Shown here: in pieces, positions 35,171-44,121 of the stretch
Layout of the letters: each line of letters starts with the position of its first letter
Numbering within the stretch: the first letter of the stretch is position 1
Assembly: GCA_951812755.1 (NCBI GenBank)
Contig: OX638329.1
Coordinates: forward strand, 915,339 to 979,338
Source: an uncultured Latescibacterota bacterium
GTDB lineage: Bacteria; Latescibacterota; UBA2968
Direction of reading: 5' to 3'
DNA length: 64,000 nt
The notes under the pieces: generated by a model
Databases searched by the model: none
The model's input: only the letters and a program-made list of their open reading frames with translations
Told to the model about the DNA's origin: nothing
Position numbers and translations under genes: made by a program

Positions 35171-35382
35171 TTAGGGAATACTGGCAAAAAAGGCGTGGAA
35201 TAAGGTTTCAAGGCCAGCAAAATCATTGGCCTCCAGCAGGCGGTAGAGTTGGACGCTGTTCGCCATCTGGCTCGACGAGTCTTTCACCAGGTAGCGCAAT
35301 AGGCTTCGGTTGAGGCTCTGGCGCACTTCCCGATTGGGATAACCCAATCTGTACAGGGCTTCGCGCAGATACGCAATGCCTC
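35171..35382 (-). pseudogene. Fragment of an AAA-ATPase/PD-(D/E)XK nuclease-like (DUF1703) gene
   Basis: The minus-strand frame reads REALYRLGYPNREVRQSLNR and continues to LETLFHAFFASIP before a TAA. YPNxEVRxS...LL and the FFASIP box belong to the C-terminal part of the widespread AAA-ATPase-like proteins with a PD-(D/E)XK nuclease domain. Intact members run on past SIP for over 100 residues and have a large N-terminal ATPase, so only an internal piece remains, preceded by an in-frame stop. Confidence 0.6.
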
Positions 35383-35524
35383 AATGGATATTATCCGAGG
35401 AGGGGTCGCTTGAGATTCGGGTGTTTCGGCGATGGCAGACCACCTGTTCTCTCTGGATAGAGGGGCAGATCCATATGAAGAAGATATGCTCTCACAGCAA
35501 AAAGTCAATGGCCTATGCCCGCTA

Positions 35525-36325
35525 TCACCACACAATTTCGTGTGCGTTGACGACGGGTCCTTCGAGGCAGACGCAGCGATAGCGACGGTCTTCGGTGGGA
35601 TAGGTTTTGTATTCGACCACGCATCCGACACAGGCGCCAAAACCACAGGCCATGTGATTTTCGAGGGAAGCAAAGCAGGGGGTGTTTTGTTCGGCGGCGA
35701 TGTCTGCTACGCGCGCCATCATGGGATGCGGTCCGCAGGTGAGGATGGTGGTGTGGTTTGGAAGGGTGTGTTCGGCAATGAGTTCTGTGACAAATCCGCG
35801 GTGTCCTACACTGCCGTCATCGGTGGCGATGTGGAGGGGTAGATCATCGGGCAAAAGTGCGGACATGTCGGGCAGGCGCGAGGCATTTGCCGCGCCCATC
35901 AGGTAGATCATGTCGGGACGGTGGTCGGGGTGTTCCCACGCCAGAAATGCGAGGGGGACGAGACCAACGCCACCTGCGACGAGGAGGATGCGTTTGGATT
36001 TTGGAGGATCAAAAGGGTTGCCCAGTGGTCCGCTGATATCAAATTGGTCGCCGCATTGGGCGGCGGATAAGCGCTCGGTGCCGGGTCCGATGACGTCGTA
36101 GATGAGGTCGAGCCAGCCGGCTTTGCGATCTGCGCGCAATACGCTGAAGGGTCGGCGAAGAAATGGGGATAGGTCAGGGTCGGTGAGGATTTGCAGGAAT
36201 TGCGCTGGGCGAGAGGCGGTTGCAAGTTCGGGCGCGTGCAGGCGCATGAGATAGACGCCCTGTGCAATGGGGTCGTTTTTTTGTACGATGGCAGTTTCGG
36301 AGATGAAATTTGGGATTTCGGGCAT
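35525..36325 (-). CDS. pyrK: Dihydroorotate dehydrogenase electron-transfer subunit
   Basis: 266 residues. The FAD-binding barrel carries FLRRPFSV near residue 55, a nucleotide-binding stretch carries ILLVAGGVGLVPLAFLA, and a C-terminal [2Fe-2S] cluster motif is ACGFGACVGC with a distal CVC. PyrK passes electrons from dihydroorotate dehydrogenase to NAD. Its partner pyrD lies at 12867-13811. Here it ends a minus-strand series nnrDE - carB N half - carB C half - TPR/TonB lipoprotein - pyrK, with only 2 bp between it and the upstream lipoprotein gene. Confidence 0.92.
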   Translation of the reverse strand: MPEIPNFISETAIVQKNDPIAQGVYLMRLHAPELATASRPAQFLQILTDPDLSPFLRRPFSVLRADRKAGWLDLIYDVIGPGTERLSAAQCGDQFDISGPLGNPFDPPKSKRILLVAGGVGLVPLAFLAWEHPDHRPDMIYLMGAANASRLPDMSALLPDDLPLHIATDDGSVGHRGFVTELIAEHTLPNHTTILTCGPHPMMARVADIAAEQNTPCFASLENHMACGFGACVGCVVEYKTYPTEDRRYRCVCLEGPVVNAHEIVW

Positions 36326-36327
36326 TA

Positions 36328-38412
36328 TTACTCTGGTGGTTCAAAATAGATGGCTATATCTATCCACATATCGCGCGGGGTGTCTTCGTGTATGCCGGGT
36401 TCAAAGGTGTATTGTTTTGCTGCTTCCACTGCGGCACTGTGAAATAGTTCGGGTCCAGAGATTACGTGGACTTCGCCCACGCTGCCGTTTTTTACGACCA
36501 GCAATCGCAAGAAGACTGTGGCGGGTTTGCCATCGGCTCTGGCTTCTTCGGGATATTCGGGTTCGATTTCTTCTATGATCTGAGGTTCTTCATCGGCATC
36601 TACGGCTTCCATGATACCGCCTCCGATAGTCACGTTGGGTTTAAAGGCGGGTTTTGGGGAGACGGTTTTTTGTGTTCGGGTTATTTTTTGCGTTCTCGTC
36701 TGTGTTGTGTCGGGCTGGGTATCCGACGGTTGCGTCTGGGTGGAATCTGCTGGCTCAGGCGGGGGGTCGAGAAATTTGCCTTTGAGTTTGTCGGTTGCAA
36801 TTTTGCCGTATTGTGTGAGGGGGTATCGCTCCTGCACTTGTTCGTAAATGGTTTTTGCCTGTTCGCGTTGGTCCAGGTCATTTTCATAGGTCCAGGCGAG
36901 GGCAAAAAGTGCCTTTGGAGCAAAGAGGCTGTTGGGATATTCGTCGGCTATTTGTCGATAGATGGGTGCGATATCCTGTGCGGGTATGCCTTCCTGGATG
37001 CGTTTTTCAGCTTGCAGAAATTGTGTTTCAGCCAGGGCATCATCGGCGTGTTTTTGGTTGAGGCGCGTCCTGGCTTCAACGGTATAAGGCGTGTTGGGGT
37101 GTCGGTCGAGGAGCAGTTGGAAGTGTTCGCGCGCTGCGCTTTCGTTTTTCAGGCTGTCGGCGTAAATAAGCCCGATGACATAATGCGCTTTGGGCGCGAG
37201 ATCAGAACTGTCGGACAGGGTCAATACGCGCTGATAAATACTCAGGGCCGAATCGGGTTCGCCGAGATTAAAGAGGTATAGTTCGGCGAGATCGACAAGC
37301 GGTCCCAATGCTTTTTGCGGGTCTTCGACTTTCTCGATCTGATTCTGATAGCGTTCGAGTGCTACGAGATCTTTTTGCCGTTGTAAGGCCAGTTTGCCCT
37401 CGTCCGAGCTTCGATCTTCGCGAACGGCTTTTTCGAATAGCTCTTTGGCTTTTTCCAGGTTTTTACGCGATTTTTGTTCGATGAGGCCCAGGCGATAAAA
37501 AGCTTCTGCGCTGTATTCACTGCGGGGGTATTTTTTTCCGACGTCGCTGTAGATTTCTTCCGCGGTTTCAACCTGATCTTTCAGTTGGTATATACGCGCC
37601 TGTTCGAGGCGGATTTCGGCTTCGTAAATGCGAAGCCGTTTGATTTTTAATATTTTTTGGTACGCGTCCAGCGCCCCGTCGTATTTCTGCTGGCGCTTGA
37701 GGGTTTCGCCAATTTTGACGCGGGTTTCAAAATTTGTTCTGGTATCGGGTTTTGATTTTAGGACGTTTTCGTAGGCTTCAAGTGCTTCGTCGTATCGGTT
37801 CAATTCGAGGAGGTTATTGCCCACGCCTTGCCAGGCCCGCGCGCGCAATTTGTGCTTTTTGTCGAGTGTTTCAAGCAGTGCTTTATAGGATATGATCGCG
37901 TCTTCTCTGTTGCCCTGTGAGGCTTCCATTTCCGCGAGTGCCAGATTTGATAGACCGTACAATTCGGGATTGGTTTTTTTGTCGAAAAGAGAAAATGAAG
38001 TCCGGGCTTCATTGGTGCGGTTCATTGCCCAGAGTGCGAGGCCCTGCCAGTAGCGCGTTTCGGGGATTAGTTCGCTTTCTGGGAAGAGTTTTTGCAGTTC
38101 TTGAAATTTGGTCAGTGCTTCGGTGTAATCTTCGCGCCGATAAGACGCTTTGCCGATGAGTAGCAAGCTGTCGTCGAACCATTTGCTATCGGGAAAGTAT
38201 TTGAGCACGATGGATGCTTTGGCAATAGCCCGCTGGTAGAGCGCGTTATAGGTCGCAGATGTTATTCGGCTGCCGGGGTTTTCGGATTCGACGCGTTTTT
38301 GCTCGGCGATATTGTACTGTTGTTTGGCATTGTAAAACGTGTTGTAATACACGCTTTTGCAGGATGCCAGACAGAGGAAGCAGAGGAACGCGATGTATAT
38401 GAGACGAGACAT
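36328..38412 (-). CDS. TPR lipoprotein with C-terminal TonB domain
   Basis: 694 residues. A lipoprotein signal ends in CLASC (Cys18). About twelve TPR-type units follow (for example YREDYTEALTKFQELQKLFPES and APIYRQIADEYPNSLFAPKAL), in the YbgF/BamD style. A Thr/Gln-rich linker follows, and from about residue 615 there is a TonB C-terminal domain (PEYPEEARADGKPATVFLRLLV and AAVEAAKQYTFEPG). Such fusions appear in envelope-transport complexes; here the lipid anchor replaces the usual transmembrane helix of TonB. It lies inside the pyrimidine gene series, 2 bp before pyrK. The start codon is followed directly by the signal peptide. Confidence 0.82.
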   Translation of the reverse strand: MSRLIYIAFLCFLCLASCKSVYYNTFYNAKQQYNIAEQKRVESENPGSRITSATYNALYQRAIAKASIVLKYFPDSKWFDDSLLLIGKASYRREDYTEALTKFQELQKLFPESELIPETRYWQGLALWAMNRTNEARTSFSLFDKKTNPELYGLSNLALAEMEASQGNREDAIISYKALLETLDKKHKLRARAWQGVGNNLLELNRYDEALEAYENVLKSKPDTRTNFETRVKIGETLKRQQKYDGALDAYQKILKIKRLRIYEAEIRLEQARIYQLKDQVETAEEIYSDVGKKYPRSEYSAEAFYRLGLIEQKSRKNLEKAKELFEKAVREDRSSDEGKLALQRQKDLVALERYQNQIEKVEDPQKALGPLVDLAELYLFNLGEPDSALSIYQRVLTLSDSSDLAPKAHYVIGLIYADSLKNESAAREHFQLLLDRHPNTPYTVEARTRLNQKHADDALAETQFLQAEKRIQEGIPAQDIAPIYRQIADEYPNSLFAPKALFALAWTYENDLDQREQAKTIYEQVQERYPLTQYGKIATDKLKGKFLDPPPEPADSTQTQPSDTQPDTTQTRTQKITRTQKTVSPKPAFKPNVTIGGGIMEAVDADEEPQIIEEIEPEYPEEARADGKPATVFLRLLVVKNGSVGEVHVISGPELFHSAAVEAAKQYTFEPGIHEDTPRDMWIDIAIYFEPPE

Positions 38413-38414
38413 GG

Positions 38415-38442
38415 GAATTAATAATTAGGAATTAGGAATTAG
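38415..38442. repeat. GAATTA(A/G) heptamer repeat
   Basis: GAATTAATAATTAGGAATTA followed by GGAATTAGG in the 55-bp gap between the carB C-half and the TPR/TonB gene. Same type as at 10013 and 43721. Confidence 0.7.
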
Positions 38443-38467
38443 GGAGTGGTTTTCAACTGGTCGATGT

Positions 38468-40285
38468 TCAGACCAGTTCATTGTGAAAGTCCTGGAGTGA
38501 ACGGATGCGAATTGTGCTGTTGTTTTTGAGCGATTGGATGCCGGCAACAGCGGCGGCGGCTCCCGATAAGGTGGTTGTGTAGGGCAGGCCATATTGAACG
38601 GCGGCCTTGCGAATTTCAGGGTCGGCGGCTTGAGATTGTTCTCCTGCGGGTGTGTTGATCATGAGAGAAATTTCGCCGTTTTTGATGGCGTCGAGGATGT
38701 TTGGGCGCCCTTCTTGAATTTTGAAGATCCGATTACAGGCAATGTTGTGGTTTTTGAGAAAGGCGCATGTTCCCCCTGTGGCGATCAGGCGAAAGTTCAT
38801 GTCGGATAGTTGTTGGGCAATCGGTATAAGTCCTTCTTTGTCGCGGTCGTTGACGCTTAAAAATACCGTTCCTTCCTGGGGCAGGCGCACGCCTGCGCCG
38901 AGTTGCGCTTTTTGGAAGCTGAGGCCAAAGTCGGTATCTATGCCCATGACTTCGCCCGTGGATTTCATTTCGGGACCGAGTACGGTGTCAACGCCGGGAA
39001 ATTTGTTGAAGGGCAAGACGGCTTCTTTGACAGCGATGTGGTTGATGGGCACTTCCCGGGTAAAGCCCTGTTCTACAAGTGTGCGTCCGACCATTGCGCG
39101 GACAGCGACTTTGGCCAGGGGCACGCCAATGGCTTTGCTGACAAAGGGTACAGTGCGCGATGCTCTGGGGTTGACTTCAATAATAAATACGTCTTCGCCT
39201 TGAATTGCAAACTGAATGTTCATAAGGCCGACCACGTTGAGTGCTCTGGCGAGTGCGTGGGTGTGACTTCGCAGTTCATCGAGGTTGGCGTCGGAGATCT
39301 GATAGGGGGGCAATACGCAGGCGCTATCGCCAGAGTGAACGCCCGCACTTTCGATGTGTTGCATGATGCCGCCGATGACGACTGCTGTTGGGTCTGCTAC
39401 GGCATCGACATCAAATTCGTGTGCGTCTTCTAAAAATCGGTCGATGAGGATAGGCCGTTCAGGAGAGGCTTCTATGGCATTGCGCATATAGGCGATGAGG
39501 GCTTCGCGGTCATATACGATTGCCATTGCGCGGCCCCCGAGTACGTAAGAGGGGCGCACGAGGACGGGATATCCGATTTGTTCGGCAATGGCGATTGCTT
39601 CGTCGGTGCTTACTGCGGTGCCGTTTTCGGGTTGTCGGATGCCCAGTTCTTTGATGAGTGCGCCAAAGCGCTTGCGGTCTTCGGCCAGGTCAATGGCGTC
39701 GGGGGATGTGCCGGCGATGTTGAGGCCCCCGCGTTCGAGGTCGCGCGCGAGGTTGAGCGGTGTTTGCCCGCCGAATTGAACGATGACGCCGTCGGGTTGT
39801 TCAACGTCGGCAATGCTGAGTACGTCTTCGGCAGTGAGCGGTTCAAAGTAGAGTTTGTCAGATGTGTCGTAGTCGGTGGAGACGGTTTCGGGATTGGAGT
39901 TGACCATGATGGTCTCAAAACCGTCTTCTTTGAGGGCATAAGAGGCGTGGCAACAACAATAGTCGAATTCGATGCCCTGTCCAATGCGATTGGGGCCGCC
40001 GCCGAGGATCATAATTTTTTGGCGATTGGATTGAATGGCTTCGGTTTCTGTCTCATAAGTTGAGTAGTGATACGGTGTATAGGCTTCAAATTCGGCCGCG
40101 CATGTATCTACGGTTTTGAAAACGGGTGCGACGCCGAGTTCTTTGCGCAGGGCGCGAATAGTCCATTCATCACTTTGCCACAGGTGTGCCAGTTGACGGT
40201 CGGAAAAGCCGTGGCGTTTGGCTTTGAGCAGGTCTGTGCGGGAGATACGCGATTTCAGGTCGTTGAGTGTGTGCTGTTTTTTCAT
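38468..40285 (-). CDS. carB: Carbamoyl phosphate synthase large subunit, C-terminal half
   Basis: 605 residues. The end of the oligomerisation region (LKAKRHGFSDRQLAHLW and FKTVDTCAAEFEAYTPYHYSTYE) opens the protein. The second ATP-grasp domain follows (MILGGGPNRIGQGIEFDYCC, VNSNPETVSTDYDTSDKLYFEP, VIEVNPRASRTVPF), and the MGS-like allosteric domain closes it (FRLIATGGTCAFLK ... INTPAGEQS). This half makes carbamoyl phosphate from carbamate and binds effectors. It begins 2 bp after the stop of the N-half gene and in another frame, so the two are separate polypeptides that must assemble, as in Aquifex and Methanocaldococcus. Confidence 0.93.
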   Translation of the reverse strand: MKKQHTLNDLKSRISRTDLLKAKRHGFSDRQLAHLWQSDEWTIRALRKELGVAPVFKTVDTCAAEFEAYTPYHYSTYETETEAIQSNRQKIMILGGGPNRIGQGIEFDYCCCHASYALKEDGFETIMVNSNPETVSTDYDTSDKLYFEPLTAEDVLSIADVEQPDGVIVQFGGQTPLNLARDLERGGLNIAGTSPDAIDLAEDRKRFGALIKELGIRQPENGTAVSTDEAIAIAEQIGYPVLVRPSYVLGGRAMAIVYDREALIAYMRNAIEASPERPILIDRFLEDAHEFDVDAVADPTAVVIGGIMQHIESAGVHSGDSACVLPPYQISDANLDELRSHTHALARALNVVGLMNIQFAIQGEDVFIIEVNPRASRTVPFVSKAIGVPLAKVAVRAMVGRTLVEQGFTREVPINHIAVKEAVLPFNKFPGVDTVLGPEMKSTGEVMGIDTDFGLSFQKAQLGAGVRLPQEGTVFLSVNDRDKEGLIPIAQQLSDMNFRLIATGGTCAFLKNHNIACNRIFKIQEGRPNILDAIKNGEISLMINTPAGEQSQAADPEIRKAAVQYGLPYTTTLSGAAAAVAGIQSLKNNSTIRIRSLQDFHNELV

Positions 40286-40287
40286 GG

Positions 40288-41736
40288 TTAGTCCATCAGG
40301 GCAGCGAGTTCTTTTTCGACTTCGACGAGTTGTCGCATGTTGTCGAGGAACCAGGGATCTATTTTGGTTGCGTCAAAGATTTCCCGTACGGATAGTCCGG
40401 CGTCATAAGCCGTTTTGAGATAGGCCAATCGCTGCGAGTTGGGTTCGCGCAGGCCGCGTTCGAGGGCTTCGCGCGAGAGGGTGTTGGGGTGGATGTCTTT
40501 GCCGTCTGCGCCAAAACCCGCGCGCCCGATTTCGAGAGAGCGCAAGCCTTTTTGCAGTGCTTCCTTAAACGTGCGACCTATGGCCATGGTTTCACCTACT
40601 GATTTCATTTGTGTGCCCAGGAGGTCAGCGGTTTGGGGAAATTTTTCAAATGTCCAGCGCGGGATTTTGATGACGCAATAGTCGATGGTGGGTTCAAATG
40701 AGGCGGGTGTTTCGCGCGTGATGTCGTTTTGTATTTCATCAAGGGTGTATCCAGTGGCGAGTTTGGCGGCTATTTTGGCAATGGGAAAGCCCGTGGCTTT
40801 GGAGGCGAGCGCAGAACTGCGGGATACGCGGGGGTTCATTTCTATGACGACGCGCCGGCCCGTGTTGGGATCTACTGCGAACTGGATATTGGAGCCGCCG
40901 GTTTCCACGCCGATTTCACGGATGCAGGCGATGGCGTCATCGCGCATTTCCTGGTATTCTTTGTCGGTGAGCGTTTGCGCAGGCGCCACGGTGATGGAGT
41001 CGCCCGTGTGTACGCCCATTGGGTCGAAGTTTTCTATGGAGCAGATGATGACGACGTTGTCGTTTTGATCGCGCATGACTTCGAGTTCAAATTCTTTCCA
41101 GCCGATGATGGATTCTTCTACGAGGATCTCAGATGTGGGCGATAGGCTGAGTCCGTGTGCGGCAGCGTGTCTAAATTCTTCGATATTGTACGCGGTGCCA
41201 GCGCCTGTGCCGCCCAGGGTGTAGGACGGGCGGATGATGGCTGGAAATCCGATCTCAGCAGTGATGGCGAGTGCTTCTTTGAGGGTGTAGGCGAATCGGC
41301 CTTTGGGGAAGTCGAGGCCAATTTTGCCCATGGCTTTTTGAAAGGCTTCGCGGTTTTCCGCTTTTTCAATGGCGTGTGGTTTTGCGCCGATCATTTCGAC
41401 ATCGAATTTTTCGAGTGTTCCCTGTTCGTGCAAGGCCATGGCGGTGTTGAGGCCGGTTTGTCCGCCCAGTGTTGGAAGAAGGGCATCGGGGCGTTCTTTT
41501 TCGATGATCGCAGCGCATACTTCGGGTGTGACGGGTTCGACATAAGTCTGGTCTGCCATTTCGGGGTCGGTCATGATGGTGGCGGGGTTGCTGTTGACCA
41601 GCACGACTTCGTATCCCTCTTCTTTGAGGGCTTTGCAGGCTTGCGTGCCGGAGTAGTCAAATTCACAGGCTTGTCCGATGACGATGGGACCAGAGCCGAT
41701 GAGCATTATTTTTTTGAGGTCGGTTCGTTTGGGCAT
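40288..41736 (-). CDS. carB: Carbamoyl phosphate synthase large subunit, N-terminal half
   Basis: 482 residues. The first ATP-grasp domain is complete ([64 protein letters not shown]). It is followed by part of the oligomerisation region ([24 protein letters not shown]), where the gene stops. This half phosphorylates bicarbonate and makes carbamate with ammonia from CarA, which is not in the window. Together the two halves total 1,087 residues, the normal length of intact CarB. The break is CTGATGGACTAACCATG: stop, two bases, new ATG. Confidence 0.94.
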   Translation of the reverse strand: MPKRTDLKKIMLIGSGPIVIGQACEFDYSGTQACKALKEEGYEVVLVNSNPATIMTDPEMADQTYVEPVTPEVCAAIIEKERPDALLPTLGGQTGLNTAMALHEQGTLEKFDVEMIGAKPHAIEKAENREAFQKAMGKIGLDFPKGRFAYTLKEALAITAEIGFPAIIRPSYTLGGTGAGTAYNIEEFRHAAAHGLSLSPTSEILVEESIIGWKEFELEVMRDQNDNVVIICSIENFDPMGVHTGDSITVAPAQTLTDKEYQEMRDDAIACIREIGVETGGSNIQFAVDPNTGRRVVIEMNPRVSRSSALASKATGFPIAKIAAKLATGYTLDEIQNDITRETPASFEPTIDYCVIKIPRWTFEKFPQTADLLGTQMKSVGETMAIGRTFKEALQKGLRSLEIGRAGFGADGKDIHPNTLSREALERGLREPNSQRLAYLKTAYDAGLSVREIFDATKIDPWFLDNMRQLVEVEKELAALMD

Positions 41737-41796
41737 TGAGAGCTTTCAGTAGTCAGTAGTCAGCAAAAGGTGGTTAGAGGTGAAACCCCAGTACCC

Positions 41797-41835
41797 GTCA
41801 TCGCGGCATGCTTAAAGCCGCGATCCAGAAGGTTT
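41797..41835. repeat. REP-like palindrome, family C, overlapping nnrDE 3' end
   Basis: GTCATCGCGGCATGCTTAAA followed by GCCGCGATCCAGAAGGTTT. The unit extends into the end of the NAD(P)HX repair gene and encodes its last residues, KPSGSRL and stop. Confidence 0.75.
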
Positions 41836-43383
41836 ATTGTCATTACTGTTGCATATCTGGTGAATGGCAGAAGCAAAATTTTCGATGATGTCGCTGGCAA
41901 TGAGGCTTATATGTCCGGTTTTTTTTGCTGCGATATCAGCGGCGAGGCCGTGGAGATAGACGGCTGTGCATGCAGCGTCTGAGGTGTTGAGTCCTTGACC
42001 TATGAGTGCTGCCAATAGGCCCGTGAGTACGTCTCCTGTGCCGCCAGTGGCCATTCCCGGGTTGCCGGTTGGGTTGATGTGCGTTTCGCCTTCTGGCGTT
42101 GCGACAATGGTCGGCGCGCCTTTCAGGACGATGGTGGCTCCGACATCGGCGGCGAATTTCAGGGCGCGTGCTATGGGGTCGCGCTGTATTTCGGCGATGC
42201 TGTATCCGGTCAGGCGCGCAAATTCCCCGATGTGCGGGGTGAGCACCAGAGGTGTCTCGCAGGCGCGGATTGCATCGAGGTCGCCGGCGAGGGCGTTGAG
42301 TGCGTCGGCGTCGATGACTGCGGGACAAACGCAGTCGCGCACGAGGCGGCGGATGAGTTCGACGGTTTCTCTATGGGTGCCTAACCCGGGACCTATCGCC
42401 ACACTGTCGGCTGTGCGACATGCGCGTTGAATATCGCCCCGAGCGCGCAGGGATAGGCATCTGACTTTTTTTACTTCGGGTAGCGGTTGGGTCATTGCTT
42501 CGGTGACTTTGGTTTCGAGTATGTCGTTGAGGCTTTTGGGTACGCCGAGTGTGACGAGGCCCGCGCCTCCTCTTATTGCTGCGTTTGCAGAGAGTGCGGC
42601 CGCGCCTGTGAGTCCCACGGATCCGGCGAGGATATATATTCTGCCGCAGTCTCCTTTGTGTGCGTCGGGTTCCCGGTGGGGAAGCAGGCGCGCGCAGCGG
42701 CGGTTGTCGATCAGGTACGTGCTGATGCGTTCGCGCTCAATCGCCGAGGGGGGGATCCCGATGTCGATGAGGTGCAATTTGCCGCATTGGGCGCGTCCGG
42801 GGTAGAAGAAGTGTCCAATGCGAGGTAATGCAAATGTGACTGTGCATGTTGCGGTTGCACAGGGTCCTTCGATTTTGCCTGTGTCGGCGTTGAGTCCAGA
42901 GGGTATATCTACGGCGACGATGGGGCATTTGACGCGGGTGAGTGCGTTTATGAGGTCGGCGTATATGCCGCGGGCAGGACCTCGAATGCCTGTGCCCAAA
43001 AGCGCGTCAACGGCGATGTCGGCATTGGTCAGGGCGTTTTGCACTGTTGCGATACGGTCAACTGACTGCACAATGTCCGGGGACAGTCGGTCGAAGTTGG
43101 TTTTGGCATCGCCTGTTATTTCCTGGGCGGATGTGGCTGTGAATACCTGGACTTTGGCACCGCTTTGGGCAGCTTGCCTGGCGACGACAAAACCGTCGCC
43201 ACCATTGTTGCCTTTGCCACAGAGGATGACGATGTGCTGATTTTGGAGTTCGCCCAAAAGGTTTTCTACAACCCGGGTTACGCCTTGCCCGGCGGTTTCC
43301 ATAAGTTCAATGCCCGGCACACCACTGTCAATTGCCCGACGGTCGATAGATGCCATCTGGGAGCCGGTGATTAGCTCAGTCAT
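41812..43383 (-). CDS. nnr: Bifunctional NAD(P)HX epimerase / ADP-dependent dehydratase
   Basis: 523 residues. The N-terminal YjeF/NnrE domain has CGKGNNGGDGFVVAR, AVDALLGTG and VAVDIPSGLNADTG; it epimerises the damaged hydrate forms of NADH and NADPH. The C-terminal NnrD domain has GRIYILAGSVGLTGAAAL, AIGPGLG, IDADALNAL, LTPHIGEFARL and GTGDVLTGLLAAL; it removes water with ADP. The last residues, KPSGSRL, come from a family C repeat that has replaced or extended the original C-terminus. The gene lies at the head of the minus-strand series leading to carB and pyrK, with a 75-bp gap to carB. Confidence 0.93.
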   Translation of the reverse strand: MTELITGSQMASIDRRAIDSGVPGIELMETAGQGVTRVVENLLGELQNQHIVILCGKGNNGGDGFVVARQAAQSGAKVQVFTATSAQEITGDAKTNFDRLSPDIVQSVDRIATVQNALTNADIAVDALLGTGIRGPARGIYADLINALTRVKCPIVAVDIPSGLNADTGKIEGPCATATCTVTFALPRIGHFFYPGRAQCGKLHLIDIGIPPSAIERERISTYLIDNRRCARLLPHREPDAHKGDCGRIYILAGSVGLTGAAALSANAAIRGGAGLVTLGVPKSLNDILETKVTEAMTQPLPEVKKVRCLSLRARGDIQRACRTADSVAIGPGLGTHRETVELIRRLVRDCVCPAVIDADALNALAGDLDAIRACETPLVLTPHIGEFARLTGYSIAEIQRDPIARALKFAADVGATIVLKGAPTIVATPEGETHINPTGNPGMATGGTGDVLTGLLAALIGQGLNTSDAACTAVYLHGLAADIAAKKTGHISLIASDIIENFASAIHQICNSNDNKPSGSRL

Positions 43384-43586
43384 TATGGGAGGGTGCGAGG
43401 TTGTGCGCGCGGTGTGAGATTCTCTGGGTTGTTTTGCAGTTTGAATTTCCTAAAAATACAGGAAGGGCACGGGCAACGCAAACCCTTTTTTGGCGGATGG
43501 AAGCATTGGAGATTATTGGGTATGTGATTGCTAAATAAAAGAAAAACAAAGTTTAAGTGTGGTAAAGCGGAATTGATACAAACCGC

Positions 43587-43615
43587 TTGACAGAGATGGT
43601 GCGCTTGTCTATACT
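43587..43615 (+). promoter_or_regulatory. Sigma-70 promoter of tRNA-Ser(UGA)
   Basis: TTGACA (43587-43592) and TATACT (43610-43615) are separated by exactly 17 bp, with the tRNA starting 13 bp after the -10 box. Confidence 0.85.
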
Positions 43616-43628
43616 TTTCGGATGATGT

Positions 43629-43716
43629 GGTGGGGTGCGAGAGCGGTCGAATCGGGCGGTCTTGAAAACCGTTGACCTTCACGGGTCCGTGGGTTCGAAT
43701 CCCACCCCCACCGCCA
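43629..43716 (+). tRNA. tRNA-Ser(UGA)
   Basis: 88 nt. Acceptor GGTGGGG pairs with CCCCACC. The anticodon stem CGGT/ACCG holds loop CTTGAAA (anticodon TGA). The long variable arm of class II tRNAs is present, the T-loop is GTTCGAATCC, and CCA is encoded. Confidence 0.95.
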
Positions 43717-43720
43717 TATT

Positions 43721-43753
43721 AATTAGGAATTAGGAATTAGGAATTAAAAATTG
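43721..43753. repeat. GAATTAG heptamer repeat
   Basis: AATTAG, GAATTAG, GAATTAG, GAATTAA in tandem directly behind the tRNA-Ser gene. Confidence 0.8.
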
Positions 43754-43756
43754 GTA

Positions 43757-43886
43757 GTGCATCTCGGCAAAAGAAACTGGTCATATCAATTTGACTTGCG
43801 GTTGTCATTGCGGCATGGTTTAAGCCGCAATCCAGAAGGTTTTGATGTTCACTTCTATATGTCGCAAGACTTACGCCACGATGCAG
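43757..43886. repeat. Family B element copy 4
   Basis: 130 bp, from GTGCATCTCGGC to CGATGCAG, flanked by TA. It is almost identical to the nested copy at 24736-24865, so movement was recent. Confidence 0.82.
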
Positions 43887-44007
43887 TAGTAGGGCGAGCT
43901 ACACGCGTATCACAACGCCAGTAAAGCTGATGGCTGATCGCTGAAAGCTGCTTTTACTTGCCTTTACACACTACCTTTGTTACTTTCTGCTGTTCGTTTT
44001 TGATCGC

Positions 44008-44099
<92 letters not shown>

Positions 44100-44121
44100 A
44101 ATAATTCACAGGTCACTATCA

